The notes beneath the pieces are model-generated. The model saw only the letters and a program-made list of their open reading frames with translations, was not told where the DNA came from and did no database searches. From the NCBI GenBank assembly GCA_028718465.1, contig JAQULX010000209.1:1-5725 (forward strand): DNA of 5,725 nt, given 5' to 3'. Both the position numbers and the translations under genes were made by a program. This DNA comes from Dehalococcoidales bacterium (GTDB lineage: Bacteria; Chloroflexota; Dehalococcoidia; Dehalococcoidales; UBA3254). How positions within the stretch are numbered: the stretch's first letter is position 1; every line of letters begins with the position of its first letter. Positions 1 through 5,562 of the stretch are shown piece by piece.

Positions 1-1
1 G

Positions 2-166
2 CAGGTCAGCCCGATTAAGGGGCTTTATGCGGACGGTGATAACGCCAGTGGCTGGGATTACGGTAATTACAATTTCAGGCATCCCGGTTCAACGATATGC
101 TTTGCCCTTTGCTCTGGTTTTCTCGCCGGACAGAGTGCCGCGAAATACCTTTCGAAATTTAGATAA
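2..166 (+). CDS. FAD-dependent oxidoreductase (fumarate-reductase/flavocytochrome-like), C-terminal end, cut by window edge
   Basis: An open frame enters from the left edge and ends at TAA 164-166, giving the last 54 residues of a protein. Visible motifs are GLYADGDNASGW (fragment residues 7-18) and, after a short glycine-containing stretch, FALCSGFLAGQSAAKYL (34-50). In the FAD-binding succinate dehydrogenase/fumarate reductase superfamily this 'GLYA-G-(D/N)-A-G ... G ... FA..SG..AG..AA.Y' pattern is the closing part of the FAD domain, where the flavin contacts are completed near the C-terminus. The substrate cannot be told from this piece; anaerobic Firmicutes carry many paralogues acting on fumarate-like enoates, steroids or unknown substrates. 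The reading frame looks intact to its stop. No clear rho-independent terminator follows it. The family call is fairly safe, the substrate open. Confidence 0.75.
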   Translation, partial: QVSPIKGLYADGDNASGWDYGNYNFRHPGSTICFALCSGFLAGQSAAKYLSKFR

Positions 167-334
167 TAGATAGTTCTCAGGCTTTCTCATCAGATCGAAT
201 TGAGTATAACAATCTGTCCACTTTTTGGTGACCACAGGGTATAGTCACGGAACTTTTGTTTGAAATATTTTACTATTCTCATTTCGTCAGGCATGCCGAT
301 TATGGACAGGTGGGCAATAGATGAATCTTTTAAT

Positions 335-356
335 GTTGGTAATTATCATCACCAAC
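335..356 (-). terminator. Hairpin downstream of the aldo/keto reductase, possible weak terminator
   Basis: On the minus strand the sequence GTTGGTGAT-GATA-ATTACCAAC can fold into a 9-bp stem with one G.U wobble and a 4-nt loop. It lies 15-36 nt beyond the stop codon of the aldo/keto reductase. On the plus strand the wobble becomes an A/C mismatch, so the fold suits the minus-strand transcript better. It lacks the U-tract of a classical intrinsic terminator (ATTAAAAG follows), so the role is uncertain. Confidence 0.3.
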
Positions 357-370
357 CTGCTTATGTTTAA

Positions 371-1525
371 CTATTTACCGAAAATATCAACTGCTTTTTT
401 CATCCTCTGGATGACGGGTACCTTGAAAGGGCAATTGGATTCACACGAGCCGCATTCTACACAATCCGCCGCTGTGCTGCTCATTTCACTGTAATGATGC
501 CTGAGCGAATCTGGAACCGTGTTGGTACCCAGCGCCAAATCCAGATATTTCATGGCCTGAGCAATATCAATTTCCGAAGGACAGGGCAAGCAGTGGTTGC
601 AGTACATACATTTTCCGTCCAATGAATACCTGGGCGTACTGGCAAGAACCACGGAATAGTCCCGCTCCTTGTCAGAGGCATCGGAATATCTGGCAGAAAT
701 CCGGATTTCCTCCGGTGTCCGGGCTCCGAGCATCATACTGGCAACACCGGGGCGAGTCAGGGCATAATGGAGGCACTGAATAGTAGTCAGAGCAACACCA
801 AACGGTGATGATTCAGCTCGCAGCAACGCGCCTGCGCCTAATCCCTTCATAACAGTAATGCCGACGCCCATAGTTTCACAGGTCTCATAAAGCTCTCTGC
901 GAACGGGATTGATATCTTTTAGTTGACCAGTCTGGAAGGTCTCTTGTAAATGAAAAAAGGTTTCAATATCAGTATCGGCTGGCAGAAGATCAAAGGCCGG
1001 GTTAATGCTAAACAACAATACGTCAAGATGCCCGGTTTTAACTGCTCTGAGAGCAACCTCCGGATTGTGTGAGCTCATGCCGATGGCTTTTATGATGCCT
1101 TTGGCTTTAAGCTCCTGAGCATATTTAAGAATAGCGGAATTGAATACCTTTTCAAAATCCGCCTTGTTATCAACAAAATGGAATATACCAATGTCTATAT
1201 AGTCTGTCTGAAGGCGCGTCATAAGATCATTAAAAAACAATTTGCTGGGCTCCAGATCTCTGGTGTGAGCATATTGTCCGTTGATCCAGGCTGCTCCGAT
1301 ATGACCCTGTATGAAGACCTTGTGGCGCCTGCCTGCCAGCGCCTTGCCGATGTTGGTCCTTACATTGGGTTCGGGCATAAAAACATCGATAATGTTGATA
1401 CCGGCGTCAACAACTGCATCTATGACAGGTTTTACCTGATCGTATTCCATTTTTTCCAGATGCTCAGCGCCAAAACCTACTTCAGACACAGACATGCCAG
1501 TTTTTCCCAGTGCGCGGTACTTCAT
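371..1525 (-). CDS. Aldo/keto reductase-fold oxidoreductase with C-terminal 2x[4Fe-4S] ferredoxin domain
   Basis: This 384-residue cytoplasmic protein is of the COG1453 type (aldo/keto reductase TIM barrel plus ferredoxin tail), and its length fits that family. The N-terminus MKYRALGKTGMSVSEVGFGA is the usual AKR beta-hairpin and strand 1. Barrel landmarks follow: IIDVFMPEPNVRTNIGKAL (residues 45-63), YIDIGIFH (109-116), GIIKAIGMSSHNPEVA (143-158) and MMLGARTPEEI (264-274). The tail has C306, C309, C312, C315 (CX2CX2CX2CP) and C355, C358, C361, C365 (CX2CX2CX3CP), enough for two [4Fe-4S] clusters. Of the classical AKR tetrad, Asp47 and His116 are present, but the Tyr position (about residue 52) is Glu and the Lys position is His75 in FIQGHIG. 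Ordinary NADPH carbonyl reduction is therefore doubtful; a ferredoxin-linked role is inferred. The start is well supported by AGGAGAG six bases upstream. The stop is TAG. Substrate unknown. Confidence 0.93.
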   Translation of the reverse strand: MKYRALGKTGMSVSEVGFGAEHLEKMEYDQVKPVIDAVVDAGINIIDVFMPEPNVRTNIGKALAGRRHKVFIQGHIGAAWINGQYAHTRDLEPSKLFFNDLMTRLQTDYIDIGIFHFVDNKADFEKVFNSAILKYAQELKAKGIIKAIGMSSHNPEVALRAVKTGHLDVLLFSINPAFDLLPADTDIETFFHLQETFQTGQLKDINPVRRELYETCETMGVGITVMKGLGAGALLRAESSPFGVALTTIQCLHYALTRPGVASMMLGARTPEEIRISARYSDASDKERDYSVVLASTPRYSLDGKCMYCNHCLPCPSEIDIAQAMKYLDLALGTNTVPDSLRHHYSEMSSTAADCVECGSCESNCPFKVPVIQRMKKAVDIFGK

Positions 1526-1530
1526 CTAAT

Positions 1531-1537
1531 CTCTCCT
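1531..1537 (-). promoter_or_regulatory. Ribosome binding site of the aldo/keto reductase
   Basis: The minus strand reads AGGAGAG-ATTAG-ATG, a strong Shine-Dalgarno sequence at good spacing, which fixes the start at 1525. I could not find a convincing -35/-10 pair in the 169 bp between this gene and the DUF3795 remnant upstream. Confidence 0.8.
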
Positions 1538-1694
1538 GATAATCGTTACTTCCTCTCCTTCCTCGACCCACTATCGTCAAAAATGATTACTTTTAAAGAA
1601 CTCCTTGCCGTTTCTTCAAATCCAGTGTGAATTGTGAAAGGGCCATGTCCTCTGCCCCTGGGGCATTTAATTATGGAACATTAGAGGTCGTATT

Positions 1695-1919
1695 TCAATT
1701 TTGGTTGCTCATTAAGCCATGGGTTTGTGTTTGCACGAGCCCTTTTCCCACAAGTGTACATTGTTGTGTCATGAAGGTGCAGTTTTTACCACGCGGACGG
1801 CAGCCAGCACAGTACCTCCTTGCAAATCCCTCCTTTTTAAGGTCATTTTTCATTGCCAGGTAGCTGACGCAAAGTCCGCAGTTCATTCCACACGGAGCAA
1901 CCAGCTTTTCTTCCATCAT
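1695..1919 (-). pseudogene. DUF3795 cysteine-rich protein, N-terminal part only
   Basis: The frame gives 74 residues beginning MMEEKLVAPCGMNCGLC. The cysteines C10, C14, C17, C37, C40, C47 and C54, with CAGCRPRGKNC (37-47) and the GKGLVQ segment (58-63), are typical of the DUF3795 family, a small putative metal-binding protein of anaerobes with no settled function. Family members normally run to about 110-180 residues and continue after this point with another cysteine motif (roughly F-C-x-E-C-x-x-F-P-C) and a YRTKYxMSxIENL-like helix. Here the frame turns into unrelated TQTHGLMSNQN and stops at TGA. I checked the other two minus frames to 1526 and found no recoverable remainder, so a deletion or joint near 1727-1733 is more likely than a simple frameshift. 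No clear Shine-Dalgarno precedes the start. It lies upstream of, and on the same strand as, the aldo/keto reductase. Confidence 0.7.
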
Positions 1920-1931
1920 CTCAATTCAGTA

Positions 1932-1961
1932 ACTATATGGTGCTAAGGAGTATTCTGTCAT
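1932..1961 (-). promoter_or_regulatory. Candidate sigma-70-type promoter before the DUF3795 remnant
   Basis: On the minus strand ATGACA (1956-1961; 5/6 match to TTGACA), an 18-bp spacer and TATAGT (1932-1937; 5/6 match to TATAAT) sit just upstream of the ATG at 1919. The -10 box ends only 12 bases before that ATG, which would leave almost no leader, and no ribosome binding site is visible. The surrounding DNA is AT-rich, so chance is a real alternative. Confidence 0.3.
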
Positions 1962-2306
1962 CAAACGCGGGGTTAATAAAAATAAAAATGCTCAAAAACT
2001 TTAACACGGGGAGGGAGACGATAAACGTGCTATTTCTTGTTAGGACAAAAAATGTATTATTGTTAAACTTGATGTTAGATGGCAAGTTCGGAAAGCATGG
2101 ATAATTGATATGAGATGAAAAAAGGAATTTGGGAAATGTACAAGCTAGACTCGATGAATATTTCAATATTATTACTGGCCTTCAGACAATGGTAGTCGCA
2201 TATACTTAAATCAAGCTCCAAAATAGGATTAAAATCGATATTATAACCGTAACCATAATCCTGGAAATTAACTTGTCTGGATTTATGTCCGAAGGTGAGT
2301 ATTATT
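1962..2306. other. AT-rich stretch without a recognisable gene
   Basis: By eye this stretch is clearly richer in A and T than the flanking genes, and neither strand gives a protein I recognise. The one frame worth noting is on the minus strand, 2075-2314. It has a possible TTG start overlapping the recombinase stop (reading LRRIILTFGHKSRQV, then an aromatic, strand-like segment) and runs about 79 codons. It could be a frameshifted extension or a small neighbour of the recombinase, but there is no ribosome binding site and no family match I can name. The base composition fits foreign or decaying DNA attached to the recombinase remnant. I see no strong hairpins, direct repeats or attachment-site cores here. 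Confidence 0.5.
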
Positions 2307-2897
2307 CTACGCAACGCAAAGTGTTGTTCCAGCTAGAGAGCGAGTCTCCCCCGTCTCCACCATGAACACGGACGAGTTCCTTGACTCTTTGCTTGAGGGC
2401 TCGTTTTTGATTATATTAATACCCGATCCTTCACGGGTTACTGCCACTTGAAATATAGGGACGAAAGGCGGCTTGGTCTTGATAGCGACAATGGACTTAG
2501 TTTGTTTAACGTCAAAATAGACCACCTCCAGCATGGTTAGAAGTAAGTTTCTTTTTTCCTCTAAATTAGCTCCAGCCCATAACTCAGGTAAATGACTGAT
2601 TAACTTACCGGCCTCTTCGGCGGCATTCATTCCAGGTACAACCAGTGATTCCAATTCACCTTTTAACATTCTGAGCTGACGGTTATATTCACCATCCGAG
2701 ATAAGCTTATCGACATAGATTTTACCCATTCTCTTCAGCTTTTCCTGGACTTCATTTCTTCTTTTCTTTATCTTGTCGGCTTCATCTTTAAGGTTAACAA
2801 TGGCTAAGACTTCTTCCAGCCATTGAGAATGCAGCTCAATAGCATTAATTATTTTGTCAAGCTGACCATCCGGTATCTTGCAGCTGATGGAGGTTCC
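2307..2897 (-). pseudogene. Large serine recombinase, C-terminal third only
   Basis: The frame is open without a stop from about 2897 down to TAG at 2307-2309, roughly 196 codons, although the first ATG in it is only at 2729. The peptide starts with GTSISCKIPDGQLDKII, the end of the recombinase zinc ribbon with its last Cys and the 'I-P-x-x-x-L-D' entry into the next helix. A charged coiled-coil region follows, including DEADKIKKRRNEVQEKLKRM and DKLISDGEYNRQLRMLKGEL. Then comes LPELWAGANLEEKRNLLLTM, with VVYFDVKQTKSIVAIKTKPPF behind it, a characteristic C-terminal pattern of site-specific recombinases from Firmicutes. Such enzymes are usually about 500 residues. The N-terminal resolvase domain with the catalytic Ser, the DNA-binding recombinase domain and most of the zinc ribbon are missing. 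The break coincides with the start of ZIP-like coding on the other strand. This fragment should not be able to recombine DNA. Confidence 0.85.
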
Positions 2898-2903
2898 TGA
2901 GGC
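2895..2903. other. Joint between recombinase remnant and ZIP transporter remnant
   Basis: Leftward reading gives recombinase homology up to the Gly codon at 2895-2897. Rightward reading gives ZIP homology from the Gly codon at 2901-2903, and the base triplet immediately before it (2898-2900) is a TGA in the ZIP frame. Both genes have lost their 5' ends exactly here, so the breakpoint can be placed within a few bases. A deletion between two divergent genes, or a recombination event, would produce this arrangement. Confidence 0.7.
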
Positions 2904-3572
2904 TTTGCTGCAGGGGTTATGATTGCCGCCAGTTACTGGTCGCTCATTGCACCTGTGATCGAAATGTCGGAAGGTAAAAATATTCCTTCACGGCTGCCGG
3001 CAGTTGTCGGTTTCCTGGCCGGTGGCATCTTCCTGAGTGGTATTGACAAGTTACTGCCTCATCTCCATATAGGTTTTCGAACTGAAGAGGCGGAAGGGGT
3101 AAAAACAAGTTGGCGCCGGAGTACACTGCTTATTCTTTCTATAACACTGCACAATATTCCAGAAGGTCTGGCTGTTGGTGTAGCTTTCGGAGCACTCGCT
3201 GCCGGTTTACCGGTTGCCTCTCTGGGCGCTGCAGTAGCTTTGGCTATCGGTATAGGTATCCAGAATTTCCCGGAAGGCATGGCTGTTTCTATGCCCCTTC
3301 GCCGGGAAGGATTGTCCCGCTGAAAAAGCTTCTGGTATGGTCAATTATCTGCAGTTGTTGAGCCAGTCGCGGGAGTCATCGGTGTAGCTGCAGTCATCAT
3401 TGCTCAGCCTATTTTACCTTATGCCCTCGCTTTTGCTGCCGGTGCCATGATATTTGTTGTTATTGAGGAGCTAGTACCTGAGGCTCAACGAGGGGGTAAT
3501 ACCGATCTGGCTACAATGGGAGGAATGGTTGGTTTTGCTTTAATGATGCTGCTTGATGTAGTCTTCGGCTAA
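2901..3572 (+). pseudogene. ZIP-family metal transporter (ZupT/GufA-like), 5'-truncated and interrupted by in-frame TGA
   Basis: Homology begins at [15 protein letters not shown] (from 2901), which is TM2 of the ZIP fold. [20 protein letters not shown] (TM3), [15 protein letters not shown] (TM4) and [18 protein letters not shown] (TM5) follow. The HNxPEG motif (3150-3167) and QNFPEG motif that form the intramembrane metal site are intact. A TGA at 3321-3323 interrupts the protein after GLSR. The same frame then continues with KSFWYGQLSAVVEPVAGV, LPYALAFAAGAMIFVVIEEL and the last TM (GFALMMLLDVVFG) to TAA at 3570-3572. The family would transport Zn2+, Fe2+ or Mn2+ across the inner membrane, with eight TM segments. 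Here TM1 and the start of TM2 (about 40-45 residues) are missing and the TGA would remove TM6-TM8. The ATG at 2919 lies inside TM2 and has no proper ribosome binding site. TGA as Trp or Arg by mutation (from TGG or CGA) is the simplest reading. Confidence 0.85.
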
Positions 3573-3611
3573 ACTTGATATCAGATTGAGGCGAGAATAC
3601 GCTTTGTTTTT

Positions 3612-3616
3612 GGAGG
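3612..3616 (+). promoter_or_regulatory. Ribosome binding site of the cupin-like remnant
   Basis: GGAGG lies five bases before the ATG at 3622 and 40 bases after the ZIP stop codon. It is the strongest reason to think a real gene once started at 3622, probably cotranscribed with the ZIP gene. Confidence 0.65.
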
Positions 3617-3621
3617 TTTGA

Positions 3622-3684
3622 ATGTATATAACAAGATTAGAAGACGTTGAAAAAACAATTCCTGTGATGGAAGGTGCCAAGGAT
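3622..3684 (+). pseudogene. Cupin-domain protein, first ~21 codons only
   Basis: The frame reads MYITRLEDVEKTIPVMEGAK and then D at codon 21, after which it falls into the antisense of the MATE 3' end. The opening resembles the start of small single-domain cupins ('...I.R.EDVEK..V.MEGAK...KQ..IG'), which would go on with a beta-barrel and the His/Glu metal site. None of that barrel is present. The frame stays open for 64 codons to 3816, but codons 22 onward are simply the complement of MATE coding and are not cupin-like. The good ribosome binding site and the position 49 bp after the ZIP gene suggest a former ZIP-cupin operon. The family call rests on only 20 residues. Confidence 0.45.
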
Positions 3685-3693
3685 AAACCGCAT

Positions 3694-5076
3694 CTATACC
3701 CTCTTACGTTTCCATCTGCCGGCCCAGAAATATATTATATAAGCCATGGCTCCTATCACAAAACCGATCGCTATCGCCCAGCGTATACCATACACCCCCA
3801 GGTTGGTATACCGTGATAACAGGTAAGCCAGAGGTATCTGCACTATCCAAAGCATAGCCAGAGTAATAATCATGGGCGGCAAAGTATCTCCGGAGCCGGA
3901 AATACTGTTCTGCAATACATAGACAATGCTCATTCCCAGGTAGCCCCCGATGGCTATTCTCAAGAAGACCGACCCAACCTGCACAAGATCGGATTCAACG
4001 TTGAAAAGGCTAATAATATTCTCTGACCATATCAGTAATATTATCGAACAAAGCAGCATAAACCCAGTTACTAACCCCATGGCCGACCAGCCACTCCGAG
4101 CAGCTTGCCTGGGTTGACCCGCTCCCAGATTTTGTCCAATCAGCACACCGGCACCTGTACCCATACTCATTCCAGGAGAATTGATGAAACCCTCAATTCT
4201 GGAGATCAAGTTGTTGGCAGCTAAAGGCAGCGTGCCAAAAGGAATCATAAACCAGGTAAAAACCAGGTCACCAAAGGATTTCCCCAATCCCATAACTGAA
4301 GCCGGAATGCCAATCTTCAAGATCCGCAAGATAGTGTTCAGGTCAGGGTAAAAGTCCATTAGAGATAACCGCAAGCGTGTCTTTCCGGTAAACAGAACCC
4401 AAAAGCAGATCAACATTCCCAGACTAGTAGCAATGATGTACGTGATGGCGGCCCCGCCGACACCCAATCTTGGGAATATCCACCAGCCTAAAACCATAAA
4501 AGGACAAATGACGGCATTGACAACCCGGATAACAATAGCTATTTTCATGGGAGTGAGGGTATCCCCGGAGGATTGCATGACATGGAGGGATGTCAACCAA
4601 AAAGCTTCAGTAAACCAGCCAATTAATATTATGCGCAGGTATATTACACCTTCGGCTGCCGCATCAGGCTGTAAACCGAAAAGGCTGAATATGGGTTTAG
4701 AAAAGAGGACTCCTACTACGGCAGTGATTACACCATAAGTAGCACTAATTATAAAGGCTTGACCTGTTACATGATTTGCCGCAGAAATGTCTCCTTTCCC
4801 GATAAGACGCGCTACCATGGCCCTCTCGCCTGCACCAAGACCGGATCTCACTGTCATTACCAGTAAAACCACGATACCGCCAACACCGACTCCGGCAATA
4901 GAAGCCGCTCCCAGCTTGCCCACCCATACCATCTCAAGGATTAGATTCACGGTATAGAGTAAGCCAAGGACGATCATAGGCCAGGATAGAAGCAGTATAT
5001 TCTGGACGATGTTGCCTTTGGTCCAATCCCTTCTGACGGCAGCCTTTTCTTTCAGAGAACTGGTTGTCCTTACCAT
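3694..5076 (-). CDS. MATE-family multidrug/cation efflux transporter
   Basis: This 460-residue polytopic membrane protein has the length and layout of MATE exporters, which expel cationic drugs or metabolites in exchange for Na+ or H+. The N-terminal RRDWTKGNIVQNILLLSWPM (residues 15-34) leads into TM1, followed by VWVGKLGAASIAGVGVGG (50-67). The two pseudo-symmetric halves are visible in paired motifs: SGDTLTPM at 170-177 and SGDTLPPM at 395-402. MSMGTGAGVLIGQNLGAG (303-320) is the conserved loop/TM segment of the second half. About 12 hydrophobic segments can be read. The start at 5076 has only weak Shine-Dalgarno potential (GAG about 9 bases upstream); no other in-frame ATG gives a better N-terminus. 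The stop TAG (3694-3696) lies about ten bases from where the cupin-like remnant ends. The substrate cannot be predicted. Confidence 0.93.
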   Translation of the reverse strand: MVRTTSSLKEKAAVRRDWTKGNIVQNILLLSWPMIVLGLLYTVNLILEMVWVGKLGAASIAGVGVGGIVVLLVMTVRSGLGAGERAMVARLIGKGDISAANHVTGQAFIISATYGVITAVVGVLFSKPIFSLFGLQPDAAAEGVIYLRIILIGWFTEAFWLTSLHVMQSSGDTLTPMKIAIVIRVVNAVICPFMVLGWWIFPRLGVGGAAITYIIATSLGMLICFWVLFTGKTRLRLSLMDFYPDLNTILRILKIGIPASVMGLGKSFGDLVFTWFMIPFGTLPLAANNLISRIEGFINSPGMSMGTGAGVLIGQNLGAGQPRQAARSGWSAMGLVTGFMLLCSIILLIWSENIISLFNVESDLVQVGSVFLRIAIGGYLGMSIVYVLQNSISGSGDTLPPMIITLAMLWIVQIPLAYLLSRYTNLGVYGIRWAIAIGFVIGAMAYIIYFWAGRWKRKRV

Positions 5077-5094
5077 ATTGCGCAGCTCATCGTA

Positions 5095-5146
5095 TTATCA
5101 AGTTTATCATTATTTAGAAAAATTGTAAGTAGGTTTTGGTGATAAA
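5095..5146. repeat. TTATCA repeats upstream of the MATE gene, possible operator
   Basis: TTATCA occurs at 5095-5100 and again within TTTATCA at 5103-5109 as a direct repeat. The inverted form TGATAAA is at 5140-5146. All lie in the AT-rich 80 bp between the MATE start and the MmgE/PrpD stop, where a regulator or promoter of MATE would sit. A GATAAT element in the minus-strand orientation overlaps the first copies and could serve as a -10 box, but no good -35 accompanies it. AT-rich composition alone could explain the copies. Confidence 0.25.
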
Positions 5147-5156
5147 ATGTAGATTT

Positions 5157-5321
5157 TCAGGCTAATATATCAGTAATTTCACGAACATCGGCTATTTTTT
5201 CGAGATGAAGGACGATGTCAATCAGCCGGTCTATTTTGGCTGAAGATAAACGCTTCCTGGAGTAGCCAGCACAATCCCTAAACTTGGTTATCAGATCTTC
5301 CAGACTTAAACTTGAGTTGGT
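5157..5321 (-). pseudogene. MmgE/PrpD-family protein, C-terminal ~50 residues only
   Basis: Reading leftward, the frame gives SLSLEDLITKFRDCAGYS, then RKRLSSAKIDRLIDIVLHLE, KIADVREITDILA and TGA (5157-5159). This is the characteristic end of MmgE/PrpD proteins (the 2-methylcitrate dehydratase superfamily): a 'eeL..KFrdca' segment followed by a helix ending 'LE...Dv..l..ll'. Whole proteins are about 450 residues and include cytoplasmic dehydratases acting on methylcitrate-like or other organic acids. Upstream of about 5321 the frame changes to a cysteine-rich run (CCCYGFNVDS) that is not family-like and hits a stop. The catalytic part is therefore absent and the piece is a 3' remnant. Its former substrate cannot be named. 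It sits 80 bp upstream of MATE on the same strand. Confidence 0.75.
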
Positions 5322-5338
5322 ATAAACGTTGCTGCTAT

Positions 5339-5530
5339 CTACATTGAAACCATAACAACAACATCATCAGCGGTATACCATATGGTATCAACGCCTGCAT
5401 CAGTAACTACATCAATCGTCAAGTCGAGTTGTTCATCGAGGATGCTGCTACCATCGGGAGGGGGATTAGCACTTTCACTGAGGAGTATGCTTAGCAACCA
5501 TAATGAAGACAAAAAAGCCCGAAACCTTCG
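5339..5530 (-). other. Unidentified open stretch with a DTIWYTADDVV motif
   Basis: On the minus strand a frame is open for 63 codons between TAG at 5531-5533 and TAG at 5339-5341. It has no ATG near its beginning. It starts with a hydrophobic run (FLSSLWLLSILLSESAN) that could be a signal or membrane segment, then PPPDGSSILDEQLDLTIDVV, then TDAGVDTIWYTADDVVVMVSM. The 'G-x-D-x-I-W-x-T-A-D-D-V-V' pattern recalls repeat units of RHS-like and other bacterial surface proteins. The 'ID-V-DAG' part also resembles the IDAVVDAGIN segment of the aldo/keto reductase in this window, probably by chance. I cannot assign a family. It may be a gene remnant like its neighbours or non-coding. Confidence 0.2.
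5375..5388. repeat. Perfect 14-bp palindrome ATACCATATGGTAT
   Basis: The sequence equals its own reverse complement over 14 bp and overlaps a second palindrome, GGTATACC, at 5372-5379. It lies about 190 bp upstream of the candidate MFS promoter and about 50 bp upstream of the MmgE/PrpD remnant. A dimeric regulator site or a recombination target would look like this. It also falls in the unidentified open stretch, where it encodes part of the TIWYT segment. Confidence 0.35.
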
Positions 5531-5562
5531 CTAAGCTGGCGAGATGATATTCCATAGTAATT

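Noticed and set aside
228..248. GTGAC...GTCAC inverted repeat after the flavoprotein
   Set aside because: Five base pairs around an 11-nt loop with no U-tract; not a credible terminator.
245..370. A plus-strand frame ending MPIMDRWAIDESFNVGNYHH... before TAA at 368-370, between the flavoprotein and the aldo/keto reductase
   Set aside because: Only about 41 codons between stops, no ribosome binding site before its ATG at 293, and no family I recognise. It also contains the hairpin placed downstream of the aldo/keto reductase.
1178..1630. 150-residue plus-strand frame opposite the aldo/keto reductase start
   Set aside because: It is antisense to a confidently identified gene with its own ribosome binding site, and its peptide is not family-like.
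1653..1665. Inverted repeat TGCCCC-T-GGGGCA
   Set aside because: Stem of at most five pairs once a loop is allowed, with no U-tract in either direction; too weak to call a terminator or operator.
1546..1680. Minus-strand frame without ATG upstream of the aldo/keto reductase (contains CPRGRGHGPFTIHTGFEE)
   Set aside because: Looked at as a possible DUF3795 remainder, but the cysteine and YRTKY-like motifs expected there are absent and there is no start codon.
1933..2166. 77-residue minus-strand frame (MKYSSSLACTFPKFLF...)
   Set aside because: Low-complexity, AT-driven composition, no ribosome binding site, no recognisable domain.
2919..3323. Treating ATG 2919 to TGA 3323 as a complete 134-residue ZIP protein
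   Set aside because: The ATG lies inside TM2, homology continues upstream to 2901 and downstream past the TGA to 3572, and there is no proper ribosome binding site; it is a fragment of a broken gene.
3685..3816. Continuation of the cupin-like frame to codon 64
   Set aside because: From codon 22 on it is the complement of MATE coding sequence and shows no cupin features.
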